Positions 1 through 10,905 are shown, counted from the first letter of the stretch. The stretch is DNA of 63,235 nt from Niallia taxi (GCF_004005475.1 NZ_RZTZ01000021.1:1-63235), one strand, 5' to 3'. The notes: generated from the sequence alone by a model not told the origin. A program made the numbers and translations.

Positions 1-8
1 ACATAATA

Positions 9-126
<118 letters not shown>

Positions 127-131
127 ACCCA

Positions 132-165
132 AGGCCTTAAAAGCATTAGCTTTTAAGGCCTTTTT
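132..165 (+). terminator. rRNA operon terminator
   Basis: A perfect 13-bp stem (132-144 with 149-161) closes an ATTA loop and runs into a T-tract. It sits directly behind 5S rRNA and ends the rRNA operon. Confidence 0.95.
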
Positions 166-261
166 ATGTATTTATAAAGATTTTAAACATACATCTAAGA
201 TATTTCCCCTCTAAATCCCTTCATTTTCTAAGATTAATTCTGCAGAGTCTATAGCTCTCAC

Positions 262-290
262 TTGATAATCGATTCAAATCAGACTATAGT
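262..290 (+). promoter_or_regulatory. Candidate SigA promoter, distal upstream of ctsR
   Basis: TTGATA (262-267), a 17-base spacer and TATAGT (285-290) form a reasonable SigA promoter inside the 5S-ctsR gap (166-424). It would give a leader of about 165 bases ahead of ctsR or a short unknown RNA. No other gene is seen in this gap. Confidence 0.4.
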
Positions 291-347
291 ATATATAATT
301 TAATCGTAAAAACTTACTGTTCATTAATAAAAGTTCGCCCCTTTCAG

Positions 348-373
348 GTTTGAGATTGAGTAATAATGGGAAA
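348..373 (+). promoter_or_regulatory. SigB-type promoter of the ctsR operon
   Basis: GTTTGA (348-353), 14 bases and GGGAAA (368-373) fit the general-stress SigB consensus (GTTTAA, N12-15, GGGWAW). The B. subtilis ctsR operon is known to have a SigB promoter as well as a SigA promoter, so the position agrees with family knowledge. Confidence 0.6.
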
Positions 374-391
374 ATTAATAAAACATCAATC

Positions 392-421
392 TTGCTAAAA
401 ATCTTTTTTATCATGTATAAT
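392..421 (+). promoter_or_regulatory. SigA promoter of the ctsR-mcsA-mcsB-clpC operon
   Basis: TTGCTA (392-397), an 18-base spacer and a perfect TATAAT (416-421). The expected transcription start falls at the left edge of the CtsR box, so bound repressor would block RNA polymerase. Confidence 0.8.
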
Positions 422-424
422 TAT

Positions 425-441
425 AGTCAAATATAGTCAAA
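425..441 (+). promoter_or_regulatory. CtsR operator
   Basis: AGTCAAA TAT AGTCAAA is an exact match to the CtsR direct heptad repeat RGTCAAA NAN RGTCAAA. It lies just after the -10 box, implying heat-shock autoregulation of the operon by its first gene product. Confidence 0.9.
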
Positions 442-460
442 GTCAGAAGGGGGAGGCTTG

Positions 461-922
461 GTGAGAAATATTTCGGATATAATTGAGAATTATTTAAAAC
501 AAGTGTTAGAGATGAGCGGAAAATCACTTGTTGAAATTAAAAGAAGTGAAGTTGCCGATAGGTTTGATTGTGTACCATCACAAATAAACTATGTCATCAA
601 TACTCGATTTACAATTGAAAAAGGATACATGGTTGAAAGTAAACGAGGTGGAGGCGGCTTCATCCGAATAATGAAGGTGCAATCACATGATTCCGCTGAT
701 CTCATTGACCAATTACTTTCCCTAATACAAAGTCGAATACCTCAAAGCAGTGCAGAAGACGTTATTTTCCGGCTCGTTGAAGAAGAGGTAATTAATGAAC
801 GAGAAGCGAAAATAATGCTGAGTGTAATTGACCGCTCTGTGCTGTACCTTGACCTTCCATATAGAGATGAATTAAGAGCAAGACTTTTAAAGGCAATGTT
901 AACAACATTAAAATATAAATAA
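461..922 (+). CDS. ctsR: Transcriptional repressor CtsR
   Basis: CtsR is the heat-shock repressor of clp genes; it binds the box at 425-441. The product has the family's winged-helix DNA-binding region with the QINYVINTRF segment and the glycine-rich wing ESKRGGGGFIRI around residues 55-70. I chose the GTG at 461 because the GGAGG at 452-456 is then 4 bases away; a TTG at 458 would nearly touch it. About 153 residues, normal length. First gene of an operon with mcsA, mcsB and clpC, whose products (McsA, McsB) inactivate CtsR after heat and other stress in B. subtilis. Confidence 0.95.
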   Translation: MRNISDIIENYLKQVLEMSGKSLVEIKRSEVADRFDCVPSQINYVINTRFTIEKGYMVESKRGGGGFIRIMKVQSHDSADLIDQLLSLIQSRIPQSSAEDVIFRLVEEEVINEREAKIMLSVIDRSVLYLDLPYRDELRARLLKAMLTTLKYK

Positions 923-946
923 GAATGTTAGCTGTGAGGTGAAAGC

Positions 947-1495
947 ATGAACTGTTCAGAATGTCAGCAAAGGCCTGCAACACTTCATTTTTCTAAAACC
1001 ATTAATGGTAATAAAATCGAGTTTCATCTGTGTGAATATTGTGCTAAAGAAAAGGGCGACTTATTTGTTGCAAATGAATCTCCTGGATTTTCATTTAACA
1101 GCCTTTTAGCCAGTTTGCTAAATATGGAGCCTAGCTTTCAGCAAATTAAGCATGATACTTACCAAAAAGAAGCGGATCTTCAATGCAAGGAATGCTCTAT
1201 GACTTTCCCACAGTTCACGAAGATAGGAAGATTTGGCTGTCCAAATTGCTATGATACATTCAAGGACAGATTACAACCTATATTCAAAAGACTTCATGGC
1301 GGAAATGTTGAAAATAAAGGCAAGGTTCCTGCAAGAGTTGGAGGCCATATTCTAATTAAAAAGGAAATTGGTAAGCTACGAGAACACTTAAAGGAACTTA
1401 TTATCCAGGAAGAGTTTGAAAAGGCTGCTGAAGTCAGAGATGACATTAGAAAAAAAGAAAAACAACTGGTAACTTTTGATGAGAGGGGAGAGTAG
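947..1495 (+). CDS. mcsA: McsA, zinc-binding activator of the McsB arginine kinase
   Basis: McsA binds and activates McsB and helps disable CtsR in stressed cells. The 182-residue product shows zinc-binding CxxC pairs (CSEC at 3-6, CEYC near 30, CKEC near 83, CPNC near 104) and a C-terminal UVR motif ([12 protein letters not shown]) typical of partners of ClpC. It sits 24 bases behind ctsR and ends 2 bases before mcsB, so the genes are likely co-translated. Start ATG follows a GAGGTG ribosome site. Confidence 0.95.
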   Translation: MNCSECQQRPATLHFSKTINGNKIEFHLCEYCAKEKGDLFVANESPGFSFNSLLASLLNMEPSFQQIKHDTYQKEADLQCKECSMTFPQFTKIGRFGCPNCYDTFKDRLQPIFKRLHGGNVENKGKVPARVGGHILIKKEIGKLREHLKELIIQEEFEKAAEVRDDIRKKEKQLVTFDERGE

Positions 1496-1497
1496 GA

Positions 1498-2565
1498 GTG
1501 TCTTTTGAAAAATTCATTAATAATGCAAAAACATCCTGGATGTGTTCAGATGGACCTGACTCTGATATTGTACTAACCTCTCGAATAAGATTAGCCAGGA
1601 ATATAAACACATTAAGGTTTCCAATCCTGTTTTCAAATGAGGAAGCAGAATCCGTGATTCATAAGGTTAGTGAAAAGCTTGCTGACCAATCAAATGAAAA
1701 AGTTGAAAATTTAGAGCTATTGAAGATGGAAGAACTTCAACAACTTGAAAAAAGGGTGCTTGTTGAAAAGCATCTAATCAGTCCTCTTCTTGCTAATGAA
1801 GCAGTCTATGGAGCGTGTGTTCTATCAGACGATGAAGAAGTAAGTATTATGCTTAATGAAGAGGATCATATTAGAATCCAGTGCATCAAACCTGGACTAC
1901 AAGTAATGGAGGCTTTAGATAAAGCAAACGATATAGATAATTGGTTAGAAGAATCTATAGATTATGCATATCACCTTGAATTAGGGTATTTAACGAGTTG
2001 TCCCACAAATATAGGCACAGGTTTAAGGGCCTCTGTCATGATGCATCTCCCAGGGATGGTCTTAACCCAGCAGATGAATAGAATTATACCAGCCATTAGT
2101 CAATTAGGGCTTGTTGTAAGAGGAATTTACGGGGAGGGCAGCGAAGCTTTAGGGAATATATTTCAAATCTCCAACCAAATTACATTAGGCAAATCAGAAG
2201 CAGATATAGTAGAAGAATTAAAAAGTGTAGTACTTCAGCTAATTGAGCAAGAAAGAGCTGCAAGAGAGGCATTAGCAAGAACTTCAAACATACAATTAGA
2301 AGATAGAGTTTTCCGATCATATGGAATCCTCTGCAACAGCCGAATCATTGAAACAAAAGAAGCAGCTAAATGCTTATCAGATCTTCAATTGGGAATCGAC
2401 CTGGGTTTTATTAAAAATGTCTCAAAAGGTATACTTAACGAGCTGCTTATCTTGACTCAGCCTGGTTTTCTCCAGCTTTATTCAGGCGGGCAGATGAATC
2501 CAAATGATCGCGACATTCGCCGCGCATCCTTAATAAGAGAAAGATTATTGTTGGAAACAGAGTAA
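1498..2565 (+). CDS. mcsB: Protein arginine kinase McsB
   Basis: McsB phosphorylates arginines on proteins, including CtsR, and the mark targets substrates to ClpC-ClpP. The 355-residue protein is a phosphagen-kinase relative: it has the [10 protein letters not shown] start of the catalytic fold, the NEEDH motif near residue 120 and the SCPTNIGTG loop near residue 165 holding the conserved cysteine. GTG start two bases after mcsA, with the ribosome site inside the end of mcsA. Length and motifs look intact. Confidence 0.96.
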   Translation: MSFEKFINNAKTSWMCSDGPDSDIVLTSRIRLARNINTLRFPILFSNEEAESVIHKVSEKLADQSNEKVENLELLKMEELQQLEKRVLVEKHLISPLLANEAVYGACVLSDDEEVSIMLNEEDHIRIQCIKPGLQVMEALDKANDIDNWLEESIDYAYHLELGYLTSCPTNIGTGLRASVMMHLPGMVLTQQMNRIIPAISQLGLVVRGIYGEGSEALGNIFQISNQITLGKSEADIVEELKSVVLQLIEQERAAREALARTSNIQLEDRVFRSYGILCNSRIIETKEAAKCLSDLQLGIDLGFIKNVSKGILNELLILTQPGFLQLYSGGQMNPNDRDIRRASLIRERLLLETE

Positions 2566-2589
2566 TTATATAATTGGGAGGATGACATT

Positions 2590-5040
2590 ATGATGTTTGG
2601 ACGTTTTACAGAAAGAGCACAAAAGGTATTAGCACTTTCTCAAGAAGAGGCAATCCGCTTAGGACATAACAATATTGGAACAGAACATATTTTGCTTGGA
2701 TTAGTCCGCGAGGGAGAAGGCATTGCTGCAAAGGCATTGCAAGCTCTTGGGCTAGGACCTGAAAAAATTCAAGAAGAAGTTGAAAATCTTATTGGCCGTG
2801 GGCAAGAGGGCTCTCAAACAATTCATTATACTCCTAGAGCAAAAAAGGTAATTGAACTATCTATGGATGAAGCAAGAAAGCTTGGTCACTCCTATGTAGG
2901 AACAGAACATATTCTCCTTGGACTTATCCGTGAAGGAGAAGGTGTAGCAGCACGTGTATTGAATAATGTAGGTGTAAGTCTAAATAAAGCAAGACAGCAG
3001 GTACTCCAGCTGCTTGGAAGCAGTGAATCAGGTGGCCATCAAGGAAGCTCTGCTGCAAGTGCAAATACTCCAACACTAGATAGCCTTGCGAGAGATTTGA
3101 CTGCGATTGCAAGAGAAGGCAGCCTTGATCCGGTTATCGGCAGAAGCAAGGAAATTCAACGTGTTATTGAAGTATTGAGCAGAAGAACAAAGAATAATCC
3201 AGTATTAATCGGGGAGCCTGGTGTCGGTAAAACGGCTATAGCAGAAGGCTTGGCTCAACAAATTGTTCAAAATGAAGTTCCTGAGATTTTGAGAGATAAA
3301 CGGGTTATGACTTTAGATATGGGTACTGTTGTGGCAGGAACAAAGTACCGAGGTGAGTTTGAAGATCGCTTGAAAAAGGTGATGGATGAAATCCGCCAAG
3401 CAGGAAACATCATCTTATTCATTGACGAGTTGCATACGTTAATTGGAGCAGGTGGAGCAGAAGGTGCTATCGATGCATCCAACATATTAAAGCCGTCATT
3501 AGCAAGAGGAGAGCTGCAATGTATTGGTGCAACTACACTTGATGAATACCGCAAGTATATTGAAAAAGATGCAGCATTAGAAAGACGATTTCAGCCAATC
3601 ACAGTTGATGAGCCAACAATGGAAGAGTCTATTCAGATTCTTAAAGGATTGCGTGACAGATATGAAGCACATCACCGAGTTTCCATTATTGATGAAGCAA
3701 TTGAAGCAGCTGTAAAATTATCAGATCGTTATATTTCAGACCGCTTCTTGCCAGATAAAGCGATTGATTTAATCGATGAAGCTGGTTCGAAAGTAAGATT
3801 AAGATCTTATACAACTCCTCCTAATTTAAAAGAATTAGAGGTTAAACTAGAAGAGGTACGTAAAGAGAAGGATGCATCTGTTCAAAGTCAGGAATTTGAA
3901 AAGGCTGCTTCATTACGCGATACAGAGCAAAGACTTCGTGAACAGCTAGAAGAAACGAAGAAAAATTGGAAAGAGAAACAAGGTCAGGAAAATACAGAAG
4001 TGACAGTTGAAGATATTGCAAGTGTCGTATCAAGCTGGACTGGAATTCCTGTATCAAGATTGGCACAAACAGAAACTGATAAGCTTCTTAATATGGAAAG
4101 CATTCTTCATAACAGAGTAATCGGTCAAGAGGAAGCAGTAAAAGCAATCTCTAAAGCTGTAAGAAGAGCAAGAGCAGGTTTAAAGGATCCAAAACGTCCA
4201 ATCGGCTCCTTCATTTTCTTAGGTCCAACAGGTGTTGGTAAAACAGAGCTTGCCCGTGCCCTTGCTGAATCAATGTTTGGAGACGAGGATGCGATGATTC
4301 GTATTGATATGTCTGAGTATATGGAGAAGCATTCCACTTCTAGACTAGTAGGTTCACCTCCAGGATATGTGGGTTATGAGGAAGGCGGACAGCTTACTGA
4401 AAAAGTAAGAAGAAAACCTTATTCAGTTGTACTTTTAGATGAAATAGAAAAAGCCCACCCTGATGTTTTCAACATCCTATTGCAAGTGTTAGAAGATGGG
4501 CGCTTAACTGACTCTAAAGGTCGAACAGTAGACTTCAGAAATACTGTGCTCATTATGACATCAAATGTTGGTGCATCTGCATTAAAATCAAATAAATATG
4601 TAGGCTTCAATATTCAGGACGGAGAACAAGACTATAAGGATATGAAAGGGCGTGTGATGGAAGAGCTGAAAAGAGCATTCCGTCCAGAGTTCTTGAACCG
4701 TATAGATGAAATTATTGTATTCCATTCCTTAGAGAAGAAACATCTTCAAGAAATCGTTTCTCTAATGGCGGACCAGTTAGTTAGCAGACTTAAAGAGCAA
4801 GATATTAATCTTACTATTACAGATGCAGCTAAAGCGAAGATTGCTGAAGAAGGTTATGACCCTGAATACGGAGCAAGACCATTGCGCAGGGCTATTCAGA
4901 AGCATATTGAGGACCGTCTGTCAGAAGAGCTCCTTAAAGGTACTGTCTTAAATGGTCAGCATATTGATTTAGATGTAGCTGATGGGGAATTCACTGTAAA
5001 TGTGAAGGACGCACAGCAATTGACAAACTTGCAAAAATAA
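2590..5040 (+). CDS. clpC: ATP-dependent Clp unfoldase ClpC
   Basis: ClpC is the Hsp100/AAA+ unfoldase that feeds arginine-phosphorylated and adaptor-bound proteins to ClpP. The 816-residue protein has two N-terminal Clp repeats (about 1-145), AAA module 1 with Walker A GEPGVGKT, a middle coiled linker with a UVR-like segment, and AAA module 2 with Walker A GPTGVGKT. The VGF segment (KYVGFNI) in module 2 is the known ClpP-docking type loop. Two ATGs stand in tandem at the start; the first is used here. Last gene of the CtsR operon, followed by a terminator. Confidence 0.97.
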   Translation: MMFGRFTERAQKVLALSQEEAIRLGHNNIGTEHILLGLVREGEGIAAKALQALGLGPEKIQEEVENLIGRGQEGSQTIHYTPRAKKVIELSMDEARKLGHSYVGTEHILLGLIREGEGVAARVLNNVGVSLNKARQQVLQLLGSSESGGHQGSSAASANTPTLDSLARDLTAIAREGSLDPVIGRSKEIQRVIEVLSRRTKNNPVLIGEPGVGKTAIAEGLAQQIVQNEVPEILRDKRVMTLDMGTVVAGTKYRGEFEDRLKKVMDEIRQAGNIILFIDELHTLIGAGGAEGAIDASNILKPSLARGELQCIGATTLDEYRKYIEKDAALERRFQPITVDEPTMEESIQILKGLRDRYEAHHRVSIIDEAIEAAVKLSDRYISDRFLPDKAIDLIDEAGSKVRLRSYTTPPNLKELEVKLEEVRKEKDASVQSQEFEKAASLRDTEQRLREQLEETKKNWKEKQGQENTEVTVEDIASVVSSWTGIPVSRLAQTETDKLLNMESILHNRVIGQEEAVKAISKAVRRARAGLKDPKRPIGSFIFLGPTGVGKTELARALAESMFGDEDAMIRIDMSEYMEKHSTSRLVGSPPGYVGYEEGGQLTEKVRRKPYSVVLLDEIEKAHPDVFNILLQVLEDGRLTDSKGRTVDFRNTVLIMTSNVGASALKSNKYVGFNIQDGEQDYKDMKGRVMEELKRAFRPEFLNRIDEIIVFHSLEKKHLQEIVSLMADQLVSRLKEQDINLTITDAAKAKIAEEGYDPEYGARPLRRAIQKHIEDRLSEELLKGTVLNGQHIDLDVADGEFTVNVKDAQQLTNLQK

Positions 5041-5053
5041 CAGTTAATATCAT

Positions 5054-5093
5054 AAATGGCACACGTTTTACTATTGCGTGTGCCATTTGTTCT
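5054..5093 (+). terminator. Terminator after clpC
   Basis: A 12-bp perfect stem (5054-5065 with 5077-5088) is followed by TGTTCTTT. It closes the stress operon before radA. Confidence 0.8.
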
Positions 5094-5146
5094 TTATAGG
5101 GGCCTTAAAAGGTTACCTGATTGACAAAAGGTAAGGAGATACAAGA

Positions 5147-6526
5147 ATGGCGAAAAGAAAGACTAAATTCTTATGTCAGGAATGCGGCTATGAATCTGCA
5201 AAATGGATGGGTAAATGTCCTGGCTGTGGAAATTGGAATACAATGGTGGAGGAAGTTGAAAAAGCACCAGCACAGAGAAAAGGTGCCTTTGCTCATTCTC
5301 AAGGTATGACGTTAGCTGCTAAGCCCATCCCTGTTACAAGCATTGAAACAGTTAATGAACCTAGAATAAAAACAGACTTAGGAGAGCTTAACCGCGTTTT
5401 AGGTGGTGGTGTAGTGCCTGGTTCCCTTGTCCTAATTGGAGGAGATCCCGGGATCGGAAAGTCGACGCTGCTTCTTCAGGTGTCCGCTCAACTAGCACTG
5501 AAAAAACAATCTGTCCTATATGTTTCAGGTGAGGAATCTCAAAAACAAACAAAATTAAGAGCAGACAGGCTTGGAGTAATGTCTGATCAGCTTCTTGTAT
5601 ATTCAGAGACTAATTTAGAGGAAATCAGCAGAACAATAGAAAATTCAAAGGTTGATTTTGTCGTTATAGATTCTATCCAAACAATTTTTCATCCAGAAGT
5701 CACATCTGCTCCAGGAAGTGTTTCTCAAGTGCGGGAGTGTACGGCTGAGCTAATGAGGATAGGAAAGACGAAAGGGATTGCTATCTTTATCGTTGGTCAT
5801 GTGACGAAGGAAGGTTCTATTGCTGGTCCAAGGCTGCTTGAGCATATGGTAGACACTGTTCTATATTTTGAAGGGGAAAGACACCACACATACAGAATAT
5901 TAAGAGCAGTAAAAAACCGTTTCGGATCTACAAATGAAATGGGCATATTTGAAATGAAAGAATTTGGGCTGGAGGAAGTGGAAAATCCTTCGGAAATTTT
6001 CCTGGAGGAACGCTCACAAGGTGCTGCTGGTTCGACAGTTGTTGCTTCTATGGAAGGAACAAGACCAGTACTTGTTGAGATTCAAGCTCTTATTTCTCCA
6101 ACAAGCTTTGGAAATCCAAGGCGTATGGCAACAGGGATAGATCATAATCGTGTGCCGCTGTTAATGGCTGTTCTTGAGAAAAGGGTAGGAATGCTTCTCC
6201 AAAACCAAGATGCCTATTTAAAGGTTGCAGGAGGGGTTAAGCTTGATGAACCAGCAATTGACTTAGCTATTGCAGTTAGTATTGCATCCAGCTTTAGAGA
6301 TAAGACAACCAGAGCAACTGATTGTATTATCGGGGAAGTTGGGTTAACTGGAGAAGTGCGTCGAGTATCTAGGATTGAACAAAGAGTTCAGGAAGCGGCT
6401 AAATTGGGATTCGAGCGTGTTATATTGCCTGCCAATAACCTATCTGGTCTCAAGGCCCCTGAAGGTATTCAGCTAATAGGTGTCAGCTCTGTCGGAGAGG
6501 CGTTAAAGGCAGCATTAGGAGAATAA
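5147..6526 (+). CDS. radA: DNA repair protein RadA (Sms)
   Basis: RadA is a RecA-like ATPase and branch-migration helicase used in recombination repair and transformation. The 459-residue protein has a C4 zinc finger (Cys 10, 13, 24, 27), Walker [11 protein letters not shown] near residue 95, the RadA-specific KNRFG motif, and a C-terminal Lon-protease-like domain. Start ATG follows AAGGAG by a good spacing. In B. subtilis disA follows directly; here the next gene is yacL, 222 bases away. Confidence 0.96.
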   Translation: MAKRKTKFLCQECGYESAKWMGKCPGCGNWNTMVEEVEKAPAQRKGAFAHSQGMTLAAKPIPVTSIETVNEPRIKTDLGELNRVLGGGVVPGSLVLIGGDPGIGKSTLLLQVSAQLALKKQSVLYVSGEESQKQTKLRADRLGVMSDQLLVYSETNLEEISRTIENSKVDFVVIDSIQTIFHPEVTSAPGSVSQVRECTAELMRIGKTKGIAIFIVGHVTKEGSIAGPRLLEHMVDTVLYFEGERHHTYRILRAVKNRFGSTNEMGIFEMKEFGLEEVENPSEIFLEERSQGAAGSTVVASMEGTRPVLVEIQALISPTSFGNPRRMATGIDHNRVPLLMAVLEKRVGMLLQNQDAYLKVAGGVKLDEPAIDLAIAVSIASSFRDKTTRATDCIIGEVGLTGEVRRVSRIEQRVQEAAKLGFERVILPANNLSGLKAPEGIQLIGVSSVGEALKAALGE

Positions 6527-6555
6527 CTGTCTTTCATAAAAAAACATTTGATGTT

Positions 6556-6616
6556 GCATTATTGGTATGATAAAATGTAATGTTTAAATAATTTGACAGT
6601 GAATTACCAATAATGC
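6556..6616 (+). repeat. 12-bp inverted repeat behind radA
   Basis: GCATTATTGGTA (6556-6567) and TACCAATAATGC (6605-6616) are perfect inverted copies separated by 37 bases. They fill the place where disA is expected. The right arm overlaps the spacer of a possible promoter (TTGACA 6593-6598, then TACTCT 6617-6622, spacer 18). Function unknown; could be a long-loop hairpin or two operator halves. Confidence 0.5.
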
Positions 6617-6703
6617 TACTCTAAAAATAGCCAAAAAAGAACAAAAAGTTTGCTAATTAACTTTTTCATTACAAATAAAAAAATTCTCTGTAATATTAGG
6701 TTT

Positions 6704-6727
6704 CAAATTCGGGAATTTGTTTATAAT
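6704..6727 (+). promoter_or_regulatory. yacL promoter region with a palindromic operator-like site
   Basis: A perfect TATAAT lies at 6722-6727, 22 bases before the yacL start, with only a weak -35. Just upstream, CAAATTC GG GAATTTG (6704-6719) is a 7-bp-arm palindrome placed where the promoter spacer should be, which is where a repressor would act. I do not recognise the binding protein. Confidence 0.5.
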
Positions 6728-6748
6728 GTGAAAGAGGAGGTGTAAGTA

Positions 6749-7828
6749 TTGTTAAGACGGATTGTACAGGCATGTTTTTTAATTATTGGGGGTACTTTAG
6801 GAATAGTCTTTATTCCTGATTTATTAAATATGGTTAATCTAAATCATAATTTAATAAATAACCCTTACGTATCGGCAATACTTGGTGCCATTATTTTTTA
6901 TTTTATTACTTTATGGGCGATAGATTATATTGTTAATTTTATCAAGTTGGTGGAAGAAACCCTTGTAAAGGCTCCAATCACTGATATTATTTTCGGAAGT
7001 GTCGGTTTAGCTTTCGGACTGATATTGGCCTTTTTGATAGGCTATGCACTTACCGCCATAAAAGTACCGTTAATCAATACGGTCGCGCCTATTCTTTTAA
7101 CTTTACTTTTTGGCTATTTAGGTTTTCAAGTAGGATTCAAAAAGAGAGACGAGCTATCCAATCTTTTTGCGGCTAGAAAGAAAAAATCAAATGAAGAAGA
7201 AGTATTAAAAACAGAAAAGGGCAAGCTGAAAATACTAGATACAAGTGTCATTATTGACGGAAGAATCGCTGATATCTGCCAAACTGGTTTTCTTGAAGGA
7301 ACGATTGTGATACCTCAATTTGTGCTTGGAGAATTGCAGCATATAGCTGATTCATCTGATGCATTGAAACGAAACAGAGGTAGAAGAGGACTAGATATTC
7401 TCAACCGTATTCAAAAGGAACTTGCAATTAAGGTAGAGATATATGAAGGCGATTTTGAAGAGATTACAGAAGTGGACAGCAAGCTTGTAAAGCTGGCTAA
7501 AATAACAAATGGTGTTGTGGTTACAAATGACTTTAACTTAAACAAAGTTTGTGAATTACAGCAAGTAGCTGTTCTTAATATTAATGATTTAGCTAATGCT
7601 GTTAAACCAGTGGTGCTTCCAGGTGAAGAAATGAAGATCCTTATTATTAAGGACGGTAAAGAACATAATCAAGGTGTAGCCTACTTAGATGACGGCACAA
7701 TGATCGTTGTAGAGGAAGGTCGCAATTTTATCGGAAAACATATTGATGTCCTTGTAACGAGTGTTTTACAGACATCTGCAGGAAGAATGATTTTTGCAAA
7801 ACCGAAATTATTAGAAAAAGCATTGTAA
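6749..7828 (+). CDS. yacL: Membrane-anchored PIN/TRAM domain protein YacL
   Basis: The 359-residue product has four hydrophobic membrane segments in residues 1-130, a PIN nuclease-type domain ([17 protein letters not shown], later [10 protein letters not shown] with conserved acidic residues) and a C-terminal TRAM domain of the RNA-binding type. The substrate is not known to me; PIN domains are usually RNases. TTG start behind GAGGAGGTG. It normally follows disA, which is missing here. It abuts ispD (18 bases) and is probably cotranscribed with it. Confidence 0.9.
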   Translation: MLRRIVQACFLIIGGTLGIVFIPDLLNMVNLNHNLINNPYVSAILGAIIFYFITLWAIDYIVNFIKLVEETLVKAPITDIIFGSVGLAFGLILAFLIGYALTAIKVPLINTVAPILLTLLFGYLGFQVGFKKRDELSNLFAARKKKSNEEEVLKTEKGKLKILDTSVIIDGRIADICQTGFLEGTIVIPQFVLGELQHIADSSDALKRNRGRRGLDILNRIQKELAIKVEIYEGDFEEITEVDSKLVKLAKITNGVVVTNDFNLNKVCELQQVAVLNINDLANAVKPVVLPGEEMKILIIKDGKEHNQGVAYLDDGTMIVVEEGRNFIGKHIDVLVTSVLQTSAGRMIFAKPKLLEKAL

Positions 7829-7846
7829 TGGATGGGAGTTTGTTTT

Positions 7847-8530
7847 ATGGCTTATGAAGTCATTATACCGGCCGCGGGTCAGGGGAAAAGAATGGGAGCA
7901 GGAAAAAATAAACTGTTTCTCAAAATAGACGGTCTGCCAGTTTTTATTCATACTTTAAAGGTATTCGAAAAGGATGAAAACTGCAGTAAGATTTGGCTGG
8001 TGACCAGCCCCCAGGATAAACAAGAGATGCATTCACTAATAAAAAGGAATAAAATAACGAAAATTGCTGCTATTGTTGATGGTGGAGATGAAAGACAATA
8101 TAGTGTATACAATGCTGTAAAAGAAATTTCTAAAGATGCTATTGTATTAGTCCATGATGCCGCCAGACCATTCATTGATGTTCACCAAATGAAGGAATTG
8201 ACAGAAGTTGCAGCAACGAATGGAGCAGCTGTCTTAGCAGTCCCGATTAAAGATACCGTTAAAAAGGTAACAGGTGACACAGTCGAAGAGACAGTAGATC
8301 GTTCTAGCTTGTGGGCTATCCAAACCCCACAAGCTTTTCGTATTTCCTTATTAAAAGAGGCTCATGAAAAAGCAATTCGTGAGGAGTTTCTCGGTACAGA
8401 TGATGCTAGTCTTGTAGAAAGATTGGGGCATAATGTAAAAATAGTCATGGGTAACTATGACAATATAAAATTAACGACACCAGAGGATTTATATTTTGCT
8501 GAAGCAATCATTCAGAAATATAAAGTCTAA
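7847..8530 (+). CDS. ispD: 2-C-methyl-D-erythritol 4-phosphate cytidylyltransferase
   Basis: IspD joins CTP to methylerythritol phosphate in the MEP isoprenoid pathway. The 227-residue protein carries the nucleotide-binding start [16 protein letters not shown] and the family motifs VHDAARPF and [11 protein letters not shown]. The ATG at 7847 is chosen because GGGAG lies 8 bases upstream and the B. subtilis protein begins at the same place; the GTG-type start 15 bases earlier has no ribosome site. Followed at once by ispF. Confidence 0.95.
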   Translation: MAYEVIIPAAGQGKRMGAGKNKLFLKIDGLPVFIHTLKVFEKDENCSKIWLVTSPQDKQEMHSLIKRNKITKIAAIVDGGDERQYSVYNAVKEISKDAIVLVHDAARPFIDVHQMKELTEVAATNGAAVLAVPIKDTVKKVTGDTVEETVDRSSLWAIQTPQAFRISLLKEAHEKAIREEFLGTDDASLVERLGHNVKIVMGNYDNIKLTTPEDLYFAEAIIQKYKV

Positions 8531-8556
8531 ATATAACAGCAAAAGGAGTACATAAT

Positions 8557-9039
8557 ATGTTACGAATAGGACAAGGCTTTGATGTGCATCAATTAGTAGA
8601 GGGAAGACCACTCATCATTGGCGGCATTGAAATTCCACACGAAAAGGGTCTACTTGGGCACTCAGATGCAGATGTACTTTTACATACTATAGCAGATGCT
8701 TGTTTAGGAGCAATTGGAGAAGGAGATATCGGCAAGCATTTTCCTGATACAGATCAAGCTTTTAAGGACTTTGATTCGGCAATTCTGTTAAAAGAGGTCT
8801 GGAGCCTGGTGAAATCCAAAGGTTATGAATTAGTTAATGCTGATTGCACCATCATGGCACAGCAGCCTAAAATGGCTCCACATATTAAAGCAATGCAATC
8901 AAGGATTGCTGAACTGTTAGAAACAGAACAGGAAAATGTCAATGTAAAGGCAACGACGACTGAAAAACTAGGATTTACTGGAAGAGGAGAGGGCATTGCT
9001 TCATTAGCAGTAGTCCTTTTACAGAGAAAAGTACAGTAA
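8557..9039 (+). CDS. ispF: 2-C-methyl-D-erythritol 2,4-cyclodiphosphate synthase
   Basis: IspF cyclises the CDP-activated MEP intermediate, releasing CMP, two steps after IspD. The 160-residue protein shows the metal-binding start GFDVHQL, the [10 protein letters not shown] motif and the C-terminal [15 protein letters not shown] signature. Normal length. AAAGGAG ribosome site 8 bases upstream; same operon as ispD. Confidence 0.96.
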   Translation: MLRIGQGFDVHQLVEGRPLIIGGIEIPHEKGLLGHSDADVLLHTIADACLGAIGEGDIGKHFPDTDQAFKDFDSAILLKEVWSLVKSKGYELVNADCTIMAQQPKMAPHIKAMQSRIAELLETEQENVNVKATTTEKLGFTGRGEGIASLAVVLLQRKVQ

Positions 9040-9114
9040 CACTCTTTTAATGGAAAATACTAAATGATAGAATAAACAAGAAATAGGTTGAAACAAAATC
9101 AAGGAGGCAGAACC

Positions 9115-10572
9115 ATGACTAACGAAATACGTGTTCGTTATGCCCCAAGTCCAACGGGACATTTGCACATAGGGAATGCACGTACTGCATTATTTAATTA
9201 TTTATATGCACGCAATTTGGGTGGGAAGTTTATTATCCGAATTGAGGATACAGATAAAAAACGCAATATTGAAGGTGGAGAGCAAAGCCAATTAAAGTAC
9301 TTGAAATGGCTTGGCATTGACTGGGATGAAAGCGTAGATGTTGGTGGAGAATTTGGACCATACCGCCAATCTGAGCGAAATGATATTTATAAGAAATATT
9401 ACACAGAATTGCTTGATCGAGGATTAGCATATAAATGCTATTGCACAGAAGCTGAAATTGAAGCAGAGCGTGAAGAACAAGTTAACAACAATGAGACACC
9501 TAAATATTCAGGTAAATGCCGTCACTTGACAAAGGAAGAACAAGCGAAGCTAGAGGCAGAAGGCAGACAGCCGAGCATTCGCATCAAGGTTCCAGAGAAT
9601 GTTGTTTATGAGTTCGAAGATATGGTTAAAGGTTCCGTTTCGTTTGAATCAGAAACAATTGGCGATTATGTTATCGTTAAAAAGGATGGCACACCAACAT
9701 ATAACTTTGCGGTAGCTATTGATGACCATCTAATGGAAATCTCTCATGTTCTTAGAGGAGATGACCACATTACAAATACACCAAAACAGTTAATGGTTTA
9801 TGATGCACTTAACTGGAAAAGACCGATTTTCGGACATATGACTTTAATTGTCAATGAAAGCAGAAAGAAATTAAGCAAACGTGATGAGTCGATCATTCAA
9901 TTTATCGAGCAATATGAAGAGCTTGGCTACTTGCCAGAAGCGCTTTTCAATTTCATTACACTGCTAGGCTGGTCTCCAGAAGGTGAAGAGGAACTATTTA
10001 CGAAGGAAGAGTTCATCAAAATCTTTGATGCTGCAAGATTATCGAAGTCACCAGCTTTATTTGACCAGAATAAGCTAGCATGGATGAACAACCAATACAT
10101 TAAAAAGGCCGACTTAAACAAAGTTATTGAATTAGCATTGCCACATCTTATTAAAGCTGGACTTGTGCAAGAGAACCGTTCCATTGAAGAAGAGCAATGG
10201 GTTAATAACCTAATTGGCTTATATCAAGAACAAATGAGCTGTGGTGCTGATATTGTCGGACTGTCTTCATTATTCTTCAGTGAAGATATTCAGTATGATG
10301 AAGAAGCAAAAGAGGTTTTAGCTGGTGAGCAAGTGAAGGATGTTCTCTCTGCCTTTAAGGAAGAGCTTGCTAACTTAACGGATTGGAATGCAGATAATAT
10401 TAAAGCTGCTATAAAAAGTGTTCAAAAGGCAACAGGCCAAAAAGGCAAGAACTTATTTATGCCAATTCGTGTAGCTGCAACTGGTCAAACTCATGGTCCA
10501 GATCTGCCAAAAGCAATTGAATTGCTTGGAGCTTCTAAGATTGAAAAAAGATTATTATCACTAATTAGTTAA
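9115..10572 (+). CDS. gltX: Glutamate-tRNA ligase
   Basis: GltX charges tRNA-Glu and, in Bacillus, also mischarges tRNA-Gln for later amidation. The 485-residue class I synthetase has the HIGH-type motif ([10 protein letters not shown] near residue 15) and the KMSKS-type motif as KLSKRDES. The ATG at 9115 follows AAGGAGG by 8 bases; an upstream in-frame start at 9088 is 9 codons earlier and lacks support. A weak TTTTAA-17-TAGAAT (9045-9073) could be its promoter. Confidence 0.96.
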   Translation: MTNEIRVRYAPSPTGHLHIGNARTALFNYLYARNLGGKFIIRIEDTDKKRNIEGGEQSQLKYLKWLGIDWDESVDVGGEFGPYRQSERNDIYKKYYTELLDRGLAYKCYCTEAEIEAEREEQVNNNETPKYSGKCRHLTKEEQAKLEAEGRQPSIRIKVPENVVYEFEDMVKGSVSFESETIGDYVIVKKDGTPTYNFAVAIDDHLMEISHVLRGDDHITNTPKQLMVYDALNWKRPIFGHMTLIVNESRKKLSKRDESIIQFIEQYEELGYLPEALFNFITLLGWSPEGEEELFTKEEFIKIFDAARLSKSPALFDQNKLAWMNNQYIKKADLNKVIELALPHLIKAGLVQENRSIEEEQWVNNLIGLYQEQMSCGADIVGLSSLFFSEDIQYDEEAKEVLAGEQVKDVLSAFKEELANLTDWNADNIKAAIKSVQKATGQKGKNLFMPIRVAATGQTHGPDLPKAIELLGASKIEKRLLSLIS

Positions 10573-10597
10573 CATTCTGATAAAAATGTAATATAGT
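10569..10597 (+). promoter_or_regulatory. SigA promoter of the cysE-cysS T-box transcript
   Basis: TTAACA (10569-10574), 17 bases and TATAGT (10592-10597). The -35 overlaps the gltX stop codon; the transcript would start just before the T-box leader. Confidence 0.6.
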
Positions 10598-10603
10598 AAA
10601 GAA

Positions 10604-10905
10604 AAAACGTCTATATAACAAAAACGTAGAAGAGGAAAAGTAAAAAAAGGATGCTTATTAGAGAGAATCATCATCGGCTGAAAGTGGTTCAAGCCTCTCC
10701 TTTTTTGAAGTGCCCCTCTGAGTCCTGTATTGAACAACTAAGCATAGGCAGAGTAATAGCCTAGGACTTTGGTTTAGTAAATAGAGGCGGTACCTAACCG
10801 TTAACAAGGTTTAAGTGGAGATTATTGCCTAGGGAATAATCTAAACAGAGTGGAACCGCGCGTAAAAGCGTCTCTGTCTTTTGGGACAGAGACGCTTTTT
10901 TTTAT
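10604..10905 (+). promoter_or_regulatory. T-box riboswitch, cysteine tRNA-sensing
   Basis: The leader carries the canonical T-box core AGAGTGGAACCGCG (10847-10860) and a terminator with a 15-bp stem (10864-10878 with 10885-10899) plus T-run. In Stem I the likely specifier codon is TGC (Cys) at 10711-10713, in the sequence GAAGTGCCCC. Uncharged tRNA-Cys would stabilise the antiterminator and turn on cysE and cysS. A T-box at this place in B. subtilis responds to cysteine, so the call agrees with known biology. Confidence 0.95.

Noticed and set aside
458-460. TTG start for ctsR
   Set aside because: Only one base from the GGAGG; the GTG at 461 is better placed.
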